From Struthidea cinerea (taxonomy: Eukaryota; Chordata; Aves; Passeriformes; Corcoracidae), in the NCBI GenBank assembly GCA_013397865.1, contig VZTI01003893.1, positions 396,606 to 460,605 on the forward strand: a stretch of DNA of 64,000 nucleotides. The letters are read 5' to 3'. This document shows positions 41,287 to 54,921 of the stretch, in pieces (position 1 is the stretch's first letter; every line of letters begins with the position of its first letter). Below the pieces are notes generated by a model. The model searched no databases. It saw only the letters and a program-made list of their open reading frames with translations, and was not told where the DNA came from. Both the position numbers and the translations under genes were made by a program.

Positions 41287-41865
41287 TGTCGTAGGGTGAC
41301 TTTATAATGTGTATCCCCTATCGCTACCCTATGCCCACCAATCTTGTCTGTGTCTTTAAACTGAGCCTGAGAAGGACAGAAAACAAAAAACTTTTCGAAG
41401 CAGTTGTTTCAAGGACACGGAGATACGCTCCTCTGTTTCTGCGGTACCCTTGGTTTTTTTTTTCGGCTCTTTTTCTCCCAGCGAGAGACGGAGGGTTGAA
41501 TTTCGTTTTCCTAGGATTTTTGGGTTTTTTGTTCTTTTCTTCTCTTCTGGACTGTTTCAACAACATCTGAACACATCAGGAGAATTTTCCTGGAGGCCCG
41601 GGGTGGGTGGCCCCTCGCCGACCAGCTCCGAGGAGGAGAGACCGCACCTACAGAGGACCTCTGAAATCTTCTCAAGTTTTCTCTCCACAGAGAGATCGAT
41701 CTCATTATTTAGCATTATTATTCCCCACCTGTGTGTTTGTTAAATAAATAGTTTGTTATCTCTTTCACTTTCCTTTGAGGAAATTTTTTCCCGAACCTGG
41801 GGGGGGGAGGGGTGACTGACTTCTATCAGAAGATATTCTCCTCCAAATTTGTCCAAACTAGGACA
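41287..41865 (+). mobile_element. Well-preserved solo LTR of a songbird-type ERV, plus sense
   Basis: A 579-bp element starts TGTCGTAGG and ends CTAGGACA (imperfect inverted ends TGTC.TAG/CTA.GACA). It is flanked by the 4-bp repeat CCCT at 41283-41286 and 41866-41869. Landmarks: a block containing TATCGCTACCCTATGCCC near the left end, TTTTTCTCCCAGCGAGAGAC at about 41469-41488, a CpG-rich CGCCGACCAGCTCCGAGGAG at about 41616, AATAAA at 41743-41748, and a G9 run near 41800. I recognise it as an LTR frequent in passerine genomes; the exact family name is not claimed. No internal retroviral genes follow. The long open frames across it are chance. Confidence 0.88.
41743..41748 (+). terminator. Poly-A signal of the 41287 LTR
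   Basis: AATAAA within TTAAATAAATAG, about 120 bp before the LTR end, as expected for an R/U5 junction. Confidence 0.7.
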
Positions 41866-41869
41866 CCCT

Positions 41870-44800
41870 TGGTCCTTTTCCTTTGCTGTTCAGAAGGACT
41901 GACAGTCAAAGGACCCAGCCGCATACAGTCATAGATTTAATATGTTCTCTGCAAAGAGTTGTGCTGAGGAGGCAAATCCTCCACTTTTCTCATAGCCCGC
42001 CCTTGACTGTAGTGGTCACAGTGGTCCTTTCCTGGAAAATAACATTGACTGATCAGAATAAAAGGTACCTTCTAGCAAAGAAGTACTTGCATATTACAAG
42101 GGGTTTGGCTGTGGTGTAAATCTCCTCTCTAAACACCAGAGTTGAAACAGGGCAGATGCTAACATTTACAAACTTGGTTTCAATAGGATGATGCAGCTAT
42201 AAGCGGACTCCTCTGCTGAATCAAGTTAACTACATCTTCTGGTACTTGCTGAATTTGAGAAATGAGCCTAAACTGTCTATAAGCTATTTCACAAATTCCC
42301 ATTTTTGACAATTCCACTCATTTTTCATTACATTTACTTACACCTGGTGTTTTACTGCCAGTATTGTGGGTGCAATAAGGATTCCTGCTTCAGTCTATGC
42401 TCTCCATGCCCAAACACTGTAACCCGTGGTCTGTGGCCCTCCAGAATGGTCCTGTAAACCAAGGACTTTTGGTTAAGTAATCATTCGTGCTGCTTTCTGT
42501 CACATTGCAAAATTTCAACCTATAGGGCTATTTTTAAAAAATAAAGTTATATATTTATAAAGAGATAAACTATACTTAAATGAAGAAGATATGCACCTGG
42601 GCTTTTAGAGGTTTAGCCTGACCAAGGCAGAAAACTTGTTGACTTACTTTAGAGTGTGTCTTGGAAGTCATGAGGATGGAGTTGAAGACTATGCAGAGAG
42701 CAGTACTTTAACTACTGTATGAGGAAATGTGCTTAGTTTCTTATTTAAATGTAAATAAGCAAGCAGTAGAAAGACTTGCAAATGATTTTACAAATTTCAC
42801 AATAATGAATACAGTTAATCTATCCCATTTCCGTCTTGTAACAGCCTTTACTTCTTTTAAATGTTTTGAAACTCATAAGGTTAGTAAAGTGCTTAAGGAG
42901 GAAAAAAGGAAAAAAAGAGGTTAGAAGTTTAAACTGAAATGATGCCAATATGCAAGAGGGTTGTGAAAAATACCTAGAAATCATTGACATTTCTTTATCC
43001 AGAGTATTGACATTGCAAACATCACATAGTACAAAATGTGCATTTTTTGAAAGCAATGAGAATGATTTATTGGAACTTACTTTCAAGCTCTTATTAACCT
43101 TAATAAACTAACCACAGAAATGGCATGTCAAAGGATACAACCAATTACTTAATAATCTCTCACAATACTTGAAAAATAAGATCACAGTCTTGTAAGTCTT
43201 ACAATCAGTAAGATTTCTCAGATCCTTTATATATATGCTAGGAAAAGCTTCTCCTGTATTATTACGTAATATTCAACAGCCTTGATTTGTATTTCTAAGG
43301 TAACAATTTGGCTTACATCAGTTTTAAGGCACTTAATTTTTCCTTTTACATGACTCCTTTTCAGTTACTCTATTATAATGTTTTTTGTCCTCTGAGAACA
43401 TGAAATACATATTTTTCATCATATACTTCCTCTTTTGAAAGAATGACTGTCTTCATGTTTCTTTCCTGTGAACACTCTGTAACCTCTTCTTAAGCAACTT
43501 GTCTCAGTTTCACAAGTACCTATAGTGTATTGTTTTGCTCTTGACCTTACCTACCAAAGTGTCCCTTAAAGATGCAAATGAAGTTTAACTAGACAAAGAA
43601 TAAGGTGCTGTTCTGTCTTTAATATTATTTTTTTAACTTAGGTTTAAATTAGGTACTCATTCCAGGACCCCCTTGGCCAGCACATTCACAAATTCTGCTT
43701 TTTTGGTTGTTCACTTGCATTTGATCAATAAAGACAAGTTCTTCTAGAAATTGTACCACTCATAGTCAAGTCGTCCTCTGGAGGTTAGTAAAAGTTCATT
43801 GTCTCTCACCAGTGTTTAGATTACCTTTCTTTTTTTGCAAAGCCAAACCCAGACAAAAAACCCAAACCACTATTTAGGAAATTATGTGAGTATTTCTAGA
43901 CTTGGAAAAGATTAAACTGAGGGTCTTGATATTTTATAATTAGGCTTCTGCAGAGTAATGATAGAAAGTGAAGCTCTTGGAAAGACTGAAATATATCCAA
44001 ACATTTCCACAATTAACTTCCTTATCCAAAACTGTTTTAATGTACCATAAATGGTGCGATTTTCTCTTTAAGCATCTATTTAATTTAACAAACAAAAGGT
44101 GTCAATTTGTGTTTCTAGTCCTTGCAGTAGCTTGCTGTTATGATTACTAAATGATACAAAGATAGGGCTCAAGGATATTACAGGGTTGTAAAGATAGTGA
44201 AAAGATCAGTAGTTTACTGACAAGGCAGAGATGGACATACCACTCCACTCCTAAATTCATCCATGAATGATGTACATTCCACCATACAACCAAAACCACT
44301 TTTGTACCATTACTTGAGCTGGGAAACCTACTCCAGGAATATCCTTTCTCTGGTAAACAACTCAAATGGAGCAACCAAGAGGGATGTTTGGTTGAAATAT
44401 TTCTTCAGTATTAACTTACACACTATTATTATTATTAATATTTTTAAGCACAACTTAGTCAAAGCATCCTTTAAATTTAATAAGGGCACATTTTTCTTAA
44501 AAGGACCACCTAGCAAAATTCCTAATTCTTGTAATTGTTTGTTTTATATGCAGACTACACTTAACTAATGGGAGAAGGCTTCCACCATGTTTCTGAAATT
44601 GTCACATTTTTAATTGTTTATACTTTGCCATCCAAAGGACTTGACTTGACTGAGATATAAGTGTTCTAGACACCATGCAAAAATATGTTTAAAGAGTCCT
44701 TGTCAAAAAGAACTTAGCCTTGTTGATCACAGTTATAAAAGATCCTGCAACTTTGTCTATTCTGGGATTTGTACAACCTTCAGCTAAACATTTCTGACTC

Positions 44801-47800
44801 TGTGTGGACTATAGACCCAAGGGATTGAAGATGTCTCTGTCAAGCTGTCAGGAAATAATTTATTCTGATAAATGCAGAAACGTTTTCTTTTTAAGTCTTC
44901 AAGGCTGTACCACTATCAGGACATTTGCCTTTGATCCAATATAAATGAAGATACTTGTTCTGAGGAGTAGCATAATTTAATTATTTATTCCATTCTTCCT
45001 CTTTCCCACTAAAGGAGTGTTAACAAAATATGGTATTTAAAAGAAATACATTAAATATAATGAGTCTTTTTGAAAAAGGGCTTACTGACTTTGAATATGG
45101 TGAAACATCATTCATGGTTCTTCTGAAAGCATTCAGCCTATGAGAGAGAGGCTGTCGCAATGAGAAGCTACAACAGTAAAAATTGATAGACTACCCTGAA
45201 TGATGGAAGATTCTTGATATCTGACAGTTTCAGGACACATGAGAAACACTTCAGAAAGGTATCTGTACCTAACTAAGTTGTCTGTAGTGGATGTCACAGC
45301 AGGAGATAAAGAAAGGTGGACCCGTTCCACCCCTGGGAATATGAGAAAGAGATCACTTCCACTTTCCTGTACCTCCTTTCACATTCTGCTCAGCTGACAG
45401 ACACCACTAAATTGGGAACAAAGACCCATGTATTTTCTAAACCATGAGTGCTTAAGAGTGAAGTTTTGTGCTTCCTCATGTAATACTTCCTATTGCATGA
45501 ATCAGGGTTAGAATCCAAGCCAAGAGTCATCAAATAAAGATTTCATCAAATGAAAACTTCTTTGTACAAAACTTTCTCTTCTAGGCACTTGTTGCCTAAT
45601 TGTTACCTCTGTCTGCTAAAATGATGAGAGATTTTGACCTACTGGTTTTTTTTAACCCTTACAAAACAAAAAAATCTCCCACAAAAACAAAGGTACATTA
45701 TCAGAAGTTTTGTATTGCTTTTTTTTATCATGCCAGGCGGCGGTGGGGTTGAGTGTAAAGACCAGTACACAAAAAGGGTCTTAAAGAGACTGGTTCACAG
45801 CACACAGAAAAAAAACATGAAAATTACTGGGTTTACGGCTTATTGCAAGCTCCCCAGTTGTTTCATATACAAGGGCATCTAAGCTGACCCATGATTTCAT
45901 GCTGACATCATAGAGATACAACAGTTTCCTGTGAATGGGAGAACAGATAAAATGCAGCACTGAAGATCTGACATTCAACATTGAAGAAATCAAAGACAAT
46001 GTTTGCACCAATTTTTGGGTCACAAAGCTTCTGACTTATGCCCAGTCTGATTCAAAGTCCATTACTTCTTTCATGTCAACCCCACTTACAGTTTTGATTC
46101 ACCGATGCTGTCACAGAGAATTTGTCATTCACACATCTTTCCTTTACAGTCAGATATTTGAAACAGCATGCAAAATGGGTTTTGAAAATTGATGTTATCT
46201 CTCAGTTCCAGCAGTAATCCCAGGCCAGGTCACTGATTTCTACAAAATAAACAAACTAACAAAGCCGCACCAACTTTCTGGCAGTAAAGTTGGGAACAGA
46301 CATCTCCATCCAATAAGTAAAGCAGACTGAATGGTATTGGAAAACATAAAGAAGGTTGCTTTCCTCCCTGACTTCAAGATCACCTACCCACGAAGCCCAA
46401 TCTAACTCATTTCACCACCCTCTGGAAATTTCCCTGTGATCCTACCAAAAAATTCTTGGGTAGAAGTTTGCCTGCAGCAGCATGTGTTTTCACCAGTGGT
46501 CCATATGGGCCTGAAAGATGACAGTACCTCTCTGCCATTGCAGTTTTACAATCACAACCTCTTCTTTCCCTCCAAAGCTTATTTGCTCCCTGAGACATTG
46601 TCTTGCTCTGCGTGTGAGCTGCCTGTGGCACAGCAACTTTGCTGGGTTTGTTCCAGACATAGAAGAGGTGAAATAAGTCAAATAGGGACCAGGGCTGATA
46701 CACATCCATCAGCATTTCTTAGCTTTTTCTGCGCATGCAGTTTACAGACACTCAACTGTCCTGTGGACTACATAGCAAAGAATAGATGGGTCACCTTCTC
46801 ACTTGCACTTGAAGCAGACAAGAAGTACCTTTTCATTATGAAGAAAAGCTCAGGATTGCAGCTGAGCCAAAGCAAATCACAAACCTTCTGTAAGCAATAA
46901 ATTCAGCAAGCCAGACACAAAAGTTCTGCTCATGGTTAGACAATAAATTAAAACTAAATGCAATGATGATGTGCTTTTAATTGATGAATTCCTTTATTGT
47001 TTTGCTGTGTATGTAGAAATACATTTTCAGCCCTGATTGCTGTATTCTTGTGACTATCTGGAGCGTGTAGAACCACCATCTACTCTGAAAGTCAGTAACA
47101 AGTCCAACTTCTCTAATTTTCAGGTATGTCAATAGATTGCACCCATATTTTCAGACTCAATTTGATTCTAAAGTATTCTGAAGTATTAGAGTTTTTATGT
47201 CATCTGCTTAATTGGATGATTTTCTCATTTAGATGTTTTTACTTTTACTTTACCATTAAGCCCAAAGATCCAAAGGTAAAAAAGATGTCTAAAATAAAGC
47301 TGATAAATCCACAAAAATAGAGTAATATTTTCCTAATTTGGAAAGGCTGTTCTAGAATCCTGCTGAAATCCTGTTGCAGATTTTTAACGCAGTTTTCACC
47401 TGTAATAAAACAGAAATAAAAATCTTTAAGCTTCAGAGCTCTCATACATAATTTTATTAACAATGAGAGTTGTTCCCATCAGTTTGTCACACAGATATTT
47501 GAGAAAGCCTTTAGAGTTTTTGGTAAGCCTTATTATCTAAAAGACCAGTGGGAAAAGAGAGAAATAAAGTATTCTTTAGAAGCTATACTCTCTTTCTTTT
47601 CCATTACAATTACTGAGGAGCATAAGTCCAGCCAGAAGCTTATTTTGAGCAAAAGAGCGAACAATAACCCTAAGAGCTTAGCTTGAGCTTATGCAATGGG
47701 TTTGATGTCATCCTGTCCCAAAAAATTGACAAAATTTTTAAAATTTATTCTTCCTTTGTTGTAACAGAATCTTGAATCTTATCCTTTGGACTGCAGTACA

Positions 47801-49964
47801 GTCATGTTTCATGGCTTCGTGTGGTTTTTGAAGTTCTAGGTTTAGAGAGTAAGTTACATAGTTAAAAAACCCCAACTTTTTTCAACCCTTTCTGGAACTT
47901 TTTCTCTACTAAAGAGAAACAATGAGTTCAGAAACCTATGGATTTAAACAAAAACAAAGTGTTTTTTCAGAATTAATATACCTCTTTTGCATAGAAGGAC
48001 AAGAATGAGTATTCTGTGTTCAGCAATTAAAGTTGAATCCACATTTTTTTTTTTTTAAGTTCAGAAATTTGGAGTTTATTCCCTTTGCTTAGGGGTCTGC
48101 TAGGAGTTTTAAACTGAAGTATATTGGGAATGAACTAATTCATTGGTTGTACAAGTTGAAGCTGACCATCCCTCTCTACAAGATACCTGTCTCCCTCAGT
48201 GCAGCATGAAGTCTTTTTGCTTAATGATGGCCCTAGACAATATACAGATTTAAATTTTAAAAATACAGTTAAAATTTAGAAGTCAGCAAGGATCAGACTC
48301 TGAGTTCTACTTATTGCACAAAAACTGAATTACAATTCTCCACCAGGGGATTTTTGGTTTTTTTAGCAAAAGAATAGCAAAAGTTTTTTCCACTCAGCTG
48401 AAGCAGTTAAAATCCTTGCACCTTTAACAATAAAAAATCTTAAGTAATGTCACTTCATAGTTTAGAAAATAATTAAGACACAATAAGTTAATAAATCATT
48501 CTCCTGAAATACAGAAAACATGACGAGATTATTCCTCTAATATTTGGCCATTCTTGATGCATAAAAGTTAGGGAAAACCTTTCTATTTGTGCTAACAAGT
48601 GCAAATAGGAATTTTAAATATTGTCATATATTTCTTGTCCATAAATCTCTGCTCTGTTTTTATTTAATTTCTGAAAAATAGTATATCTTTAGCTTTCATT
48701 TTGCTTTTGCACCATATTCGTACAATACATTGTTGAGACAAATCTGTAATACTAACATTAAAAATAATGAAACAATGCAGCCTACTTATTAATAACTAGA
48801 AAGCTCAGTATTTCTGTTTGTTTAAATTTTTTTTGTTCCATGAAGTTGGAACTTCTATACTGTAGTTTAAATGACAGATACAATTCTGTATCTCTTTTCC
48901 CAGGTTATGTACCTCATTTAGTTACTTCCTTGAGGGATTAATGTTTCCTGAAAGAGGAAGAAAGCTCTGACCAACCTTCAACTATTGGATTGCAAATCAC
49001 TTCTCTTACCAATACTATCATACAGATTAATCCACACAATAAAGTTATACAACTGCTGGTCCTTTGTTCAAGACTCTGAAGTGTCAGACAGAAATGGTAA
49101 TATTCAGACTTAACACTTACCATCAGGTCAAAGTAAAAAAATCTGCCAAATCCCAGCTGTGAAAAACCTCTCCAATGATTCAGGGAACCAACACTGTTCA
49201 TTTCCTTTCAGAAAATTCAACTTTCAAGGGTATAGAGTTAAAGAGAGTGTTCCAGAATACAAAGGGATAGATGACTGAAGTGAGAGCCAAGTCACATTTC
49301 AGTACAAGGTCTTCCAACATATTGCAGAAAAACAGTAGTTCCTTATAATTAAGTATGATGAATGAGCAGTTGAGTTTCTTTACACTGCATACTGATGCAG
49401 TGTGATTTTTACAGATTCCAGAGAGGGGTCTTGATTTAAATCACACAATCCTGCCTGTTCATCAAACTGTTGAATTTATTTGCAATTACGTAAAATTCCT
49501 TATTCTAATTTTATGATGGTTTTAGACCAAAGGACGTAAGTTAAGTGTCTGTCTGCAAAAATCATATATCTTACTTTTCAAAACATTTGAAAGAAGTGAT
49601 AAATAAAATGGCAAGAATGACAAACATCTTATCTACATTGCTGTTAAAATACTGTGCTGAAATACAGGTTTACCAATCTGTGCTTGACCAAAAAAAATTA
49701 GCAATAGGGATTTTTCTCAGTGTATATTGTATGTAACAAAACACTACAGTTGAATTTTAATAAGCATGGCACTATTGTAACTGTAGAAATACTTCAAGGA
49801 AATGTATTAGAGAGTGCTTCAAAGAAATGACGACCTATTTGTCATCATTCTTCTTCTAAGTGTTTCAGAAATTTATAGATTCATCAGAAGAAGAGTGTTT
49901 CAAACTGAACTCAGCCTAACAATGCGAAGAATGAGGAAAGTCTTTTACAGGCTTCTAAGCAGAA
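41870..49964. other. AT-rich unique DNA, no gene seen
   Basis: About 8 kb without recognised coding or transposon sequence. A mildly GC-richer stretch at 46430-46720 is open on both strands (154 codons on plus) but shows no known protein family; it may be a very old repeat. Confidence 0.55.
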
Positions 49965-51749
49965 GAGGAAGGTCAAAGAAGTTGTACCCCCCTGATAAAC
50001 AATGCTGGAAAACTGGTAACTATGGATGAGGAGAAGGCTGTGGTGCTCAACAATATTTTTGCCTCAGTCTTCAATGGCAACCTCTCTTCTCACGTCTCTC
50101 AAGTGGATGGACAGCAGGATGAAGACTGAGGGAGCAAAGTCCCTCCCACTGCAAGAAAAGAGCAGGCTCCTGAGCACCTGAGGAACCTGAATGTATGTAC
50201 GTCCATGGAACCTGAGTAGATGATGCCAGATTCCTGAGCAAATTGGCTGAGGCAGCTGCCAAGTAACTCTCCATGATATTTGAAAAGTCACGGCAGTCAG
50301 GTGAAGTCCCAGGGGATTGGAAAAGGGCAAACATTGTACCCATCCCTAAAAAGGATAGACAGGAGGACCCCGGGAACTACAGACCTGTTGCAATCCATCC
50401 CTCTTTGCCTGGGAAGATCATGGAACAGATCCTCCCAGAGGTTATGCTAAGGAACAGGGAGGACAGAAGGCGATTTGAAGCAGCCATCACAGCTTCATCA
50501 AGCTTGTCAAGTCTTGCCTGACAACACCAGTGGCCTTCTATGACAGGGTGACTACATCAGTGGATAAGCAAAGTACTACAGATGTCACTGACCTGGACTT
50601 CTGTAAAGTCTTTGACACAGTCTCCTACAACATCCTTCTCTTTAAATTGGAAAAAGACAGAATTGATGGGTGGACTCTTAAATGCATAAAGAAGTGGTTA
50701 GACCGTCACATCCAGAGGGTAGTGGTCAATGGCTCAGAGTCCTGAAGGATGTCAGTGACAAATGGTGTCCCTCGGGGGTCTCCATTCAGACCAGTGTTAT
50801 TTAGTATCTTCATTAATGACATACATAAAGGAACCAAGTGCTCCTTCAGCAAATTTACTGATGACACCAAGCTGAGCGGTGCAGTTGTCACACCTGAAGG
50901 GCAGGATGCCATCCAGAGGGATTGGGACAACCTCAAGAAGTGGGCCCATCGAAACCTCATGAGGCTTTACAAGACCAGGTGCAAGGTGCTGCAGCTGGGT
51001 CGGGGCAACCCTTGGCACCAACAAAGGCTGAGGGCTGAACAGATGGAGAGCAGCTCTGCCCAGAAGGACTTGGGGGTGCCGATGGGAAGAGAGGCTGGAC
51101 ATGACCCAGCAATGTGCCCTCACAGCCCAGAAAGCCAGCTGTATCCAAAGCAGTCTGGGCAGCAGGGTGAGGGAGGGGATTCGGCCTCTCTGCTCTGCTC
51201 AGCTCTGGTGAAACCCCACCTGGAGTTCTGTGTCCAGCTCTGAGACCTTCAATGTAAAGGCACGGACCTATTGGAGTGATTCCAGACAAGGGCTGCCAAG
51301 ATGATCAGAGGGATGGAGCACCTCTCCTGTAAGGAAACACTGAGAGAACTGGGATTGTTCAGCCTGGAGAAGAGAAGGCTTTGGGGTGACCCAATTTGCA
51401 GCCTTCCAGTACCTGAAGGGAGCCTACAAGAAAGATGGAGAGAGACTCTTCATAAGAGCATGTAGTGACAGGACAAGGGGGAATGGCTTCAAACTGAAAG
51501 AGAGTAGGTTTAGGTTAGATGTTAGGAACAAGTCTATGGGATGAGGGTGGTGAGGGACTGGAACAGGTTGCTCAGAGACTATGTGGATGCTCCATCCCTG
51601 GAGGTGTTTAAGGCCAGGCTGGCTGGAGCTCTGGCAAGCTGGTCTTGTGAAAGGTGTCCCTGCCCACAGCAGAGGGGTTGGAAGTAGATGATCTTTAAGG
51701 TTCCTTCCAACCCAAACCATTCTGTGAGTCTTTGACTCTATGATTCTAA
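49965..51749 (+). mobile_element. Young CR1 LINE, 5'-truncated, copy A
   Basis: Plus-strand CR1 beginning in ORF2 between endonuclease and RT (a KEVVPPL-type then GKLVTMDEEKAVVLNNIFAS segment near 49975-50065). It passes through the RT and ORF2 C-terminus and ends in a short octamer tail (ATTCTGTG, AGTCTTTG, ACTCTATG, ATTCTA). From 50563 to the tail it is almost identical to the reverse complement of 62353-63512: I counted four substitutions in about 1.16 kb. The left edge is approximate; 5' truncation is normal for CR1. Confidence 0.9.
50273..51243 (+). pseudogene. CR1 ORF2 reverse transcriptase, broken by one frameshift and one stop
   Basis: Frame 1 (50273-50521) encodes SGEVPGDWKRANIVPI and DPGNYRPV, the RT start. 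A frameshift falls between 50521 and 50530. Frame 2 (50530-51243) then continues with KVFDTVSYNILLFKLE, an in-frame TGA at 50743-50745 where CR1 normally has Trp (SSWRPV context), then GVPRGSPFRPVLFSIFINDI and FTDDTKLSG. The catalytic Asp pair of FADD is kept with Ala changed to Thr. The C-terminal VKPHLEFCVQL follows. The copy is inactive, yet the breaks are few. Confidence 0.88.
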
Positions 51750-54506
51750 CACATTCTAAATAAACATCTGATAATATATAATCTTTATTATTGATAATGT
51801 TTTCCTTTTTTTATGTATATAACATAAAAATATTTTTTATTTATAGGTGTACATCACAAACAGATACACTGATGTTTCAAGATGCTTTTACACTTTTCAA
51901 TAGCAAATATTTACCTCCTAAAGGGAAACAGCACTTTTCAATATCAATTACTAATAAGAAAATTATTTTTGTAGTATTCCAATCAGGAAAACTAGATCCT
52001 ATGTTTGTTTTTCTGGAAATAGACTTTTTCTGTTGTTTTTTGAGAAGCAATTATATTTTTTAAAAAATTAATATATGAATACCATGTTTTCCCCGTGTAG
52101 TACTAGCGTTTACAGCAAAATTACACAAGCCAGTATTTTTCTTGATTTTTGCATCTTCTTACACTCTGGCAGAGATTACCTGAAAACTTAGAAATAAAAT
52201 AACTTCCTCACAAACACATAGAAATGTTAGTGGAAGGCTAGTAGTCATATAGTATTAGTTTATTCAAACCTGAGTTAAACCCAAGGTTAATATTTTTACT
52301 GGGTGTACAGTAATAACCCAGTTTACTAAAAGACTCCTAAGTTTCTGCAACAGAAATGGGAAATCCAACCTTTTGAAGCTGTACAGGAAGTGGAAGATGT
52401 TGTTTGTTTGAGAGGCTTTGTGGGATGTACGGACAGCAGAGGGATAAGCAGCCACAAGAGAAGAACTGCAGAGCGTACTGCTCCAGGCACACGGTGGCAT
52501 CCTCAGCTGGCTCCATTAGCTGTGCTATGGGCTACTCATCTCTCCCGCCAGCTCCAGTGCAGCACCCGGCCTCTTTCTTGCCCACTTCCCTGAAGCCCTG
52601 ATGGAGACCAGTGCCTTTGAACAGCGGTGTTGTGGCTGCCCTCTCTCCCTCTCCACATCGGGATGCCCTGGTTGGATAGATCCGGAGAGGCCACGGTCAG
52701 CACCAGGCAATGTACAGCTCGTTCTGTTAACAGTCAAATACTGCAATTCTGTCCTGATTCTAAAACCCATATGGCAGTGGTGCTCCCAGCCCTACCACCC
52801 ACCCCACTTCCCATGCACAAGATTAGAAAGGGGACTTGGGTCATATACCCCTATGAAGTCTGCTGACCACTACTTTTAGGAGAGTCTCTAAGGATTTGTA
52901 TGTAATGAGAATTTCTGTACAAATAATATCATATAGATGGAATGCATATGGCTGATAGAGTATTGACAACCTGATAGAAAATTATATACATGGATGTAAT
53001 TTATTTCCATTTAAAATCAAGATTTTTAATTCCAAAACAAATTACAATTTATCTTGCAGCACTTTGCCTGTCAAGTACAAAGTCATGCAAAGAGTTGTGA
53101 TGTTTTTAATTACATCATTTATAATTACATGATTTATCTTTTGCTTTAGGATCATCTTTACTTTATACCCAATTTACCTATAATGTCAGCTTTTACTGGA
53201 TGTAAGTTAAAATGAAAAGATTGAAAATCTGGCAGCTAACATAGCAAATGCTTAAAAATCTGCTGAGACAGAAACCAAATTCTGCAATTACAAAGTCATA
53301 ATATGAGAAAAGGGTCTAACCTTCCTGAAAGAGTGGGAAAAGCACAAGTGTTAAATAGAGGGAACTAAAATGAAGGAGGCTTAGTGAGCTAGAGAAATGG
53401 AAAACATACATTAAAAAAGATTATTCATTAAATAAATGTGCTCATGGGTGTGTATCATGAACCAGATTCAACAAACACTAGGGCACATGTTTAAATTTAA
53501 GCACTGACTGCAAAGTGTCTTAGATGGATGCTTAGGTGCTATGCTGAACAGAGATTTTGCAAGTGAAGTTATGTTTGCCTGCTTCACTGACACACAACCT
53601 GCTATGTTTTCTGTAAAGAACAAGAATATCTTACTAATGTTTTACACTGAGATAGCTTTCTTATTTCAGTCTTTTTTTTTAACAGTGAAAATGAAATATT
53701 ATAAAGAAAACATCCTTGAGATATATAAAATATAGGGCCCGTACATCCCTTAAAAGCATCCTCTCATGGTGTTTGGAAAAAAAAATGGGGACAGTAACAG
53801 TAGCCCCATGCAGCTCTTCAACAATTAACAAGGCTAAAAGGATTACGATTGACAATTTATTTTATGATGGACACAATGGTATTCTGGAAGATCACATTGA
53901 GAAATCACTTGCAAAAAAAATCTGGATTTTTTATGAATTAAGGTTCCTGTTAGAACTCTTTGTAATTGCAGAGCATATGGCTTCTGGCAACCATTGAAAA
54001 ATGACATCATCTTTGACCTCAGAAATACGAGTGATAAATATAAGAGGATTATAAACCTTTTTCCGTAATGCTTTAATGCTACTTCCTAGCTTGTCAGAAA
54101 TGATTGCCTTAGAAGTAAAGTAGTAAATATTTTAAAGTCTTTGTTGTTGGCAGATTTAGCTTGTTAACTGTGAAGGCAACATTAGCATAAATATCTTCTA
54201 AATAGTACCATTATCTCTCTCTGGCTGTTCATATGACCAGACCAGAGCTGAACTGAACTCATCACCACCCACCACTGGCAAATGGCTTACTGTACCTTTT
54301 GGAAGCCACTTCCTTTCCCTGGCCGTGGCTTACCCTTTGCAGATTCTCTTTTCTCCAGGATTCCATTGCTAGCCCTGTCTGTACAAAGTTCCACAGCTGT
54401 GATGCAGTTACGCTGCATGTCGACCAGACACAGGCTCCCTTTCCTTTGAGGGCCATGCCCTGACTGCCCCTGGAGGCATGACTCCATCACAGAGTTACCC
54501 TTTGCG

Positions 54507-54526
54507 TGCATCAGCTCGCTGATGCA
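54507..54526. repeat. Perfect 9-bp inverted repeat
   Basis: TGCATCAGC, TC, GCTGATGCA. Lies in the GC-richer block with no assigned element. Confidence 0.85.
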
Positions 54527-54846
54527 AAGTGGTTTAGTTCCACAGATAACAAGCGGTAAGGAAGAGCTGAATATCTCCATTGTCTGTCCCAGAACATTTT
54601 GAGGAGGTAGATGTTGGGTTTTGTACACTGTCCTGAATGATCTTTTGTCCACTACCTACAAGCTGCAGAGAGCAAACAGCAACAGCACTAGAAGACAGCA
54701 GTTGCCTGTCCCAGTTTGATTTATTAGTGTATGGCAATAATATCATCATGAACTGTAACTCCAAACTGTCTGTTGAATAGGAACATCAAAACCATGAATA
54801 AAAAACCAGAGCATTTAACAATATAATTTCTTATAAAATACAATTT

Positions 54847-54921
54847 GTATATGTAGATATATGTAAAGTATATATGTATATGTAAGGTATATATACATAT
54901 AAGATATATTAATTAATATAA
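54847..54921. repeat. Degenerate (TATATG)n tract
   Basis: Alternating TATATG/TATATA units over about 75 bp, mildly palindromic. Low-complexity DNA. Confidence 0.85.

Noticed and set aside
46436..46900. Plus-strand frame of 154 codons
   Set aside because: Also largely open on the other strand, Cys/Ser/Leu-rich, no motif; treated as unassigned sequence rather than a gene.
50797..51289. Minus-strand frames of about 110 codons, repeated at 62782-63274
   Set aside because: Antisense shadows of CR1 ORF2; their presence at both loci only reflects the two near-identical CR1 copies.
54847..54921. AT-rich palindromic tract as an origin or matrix attachment site
   Set aside because: Plain TATATG low-complexity DNA; nothing specific supports such a role.
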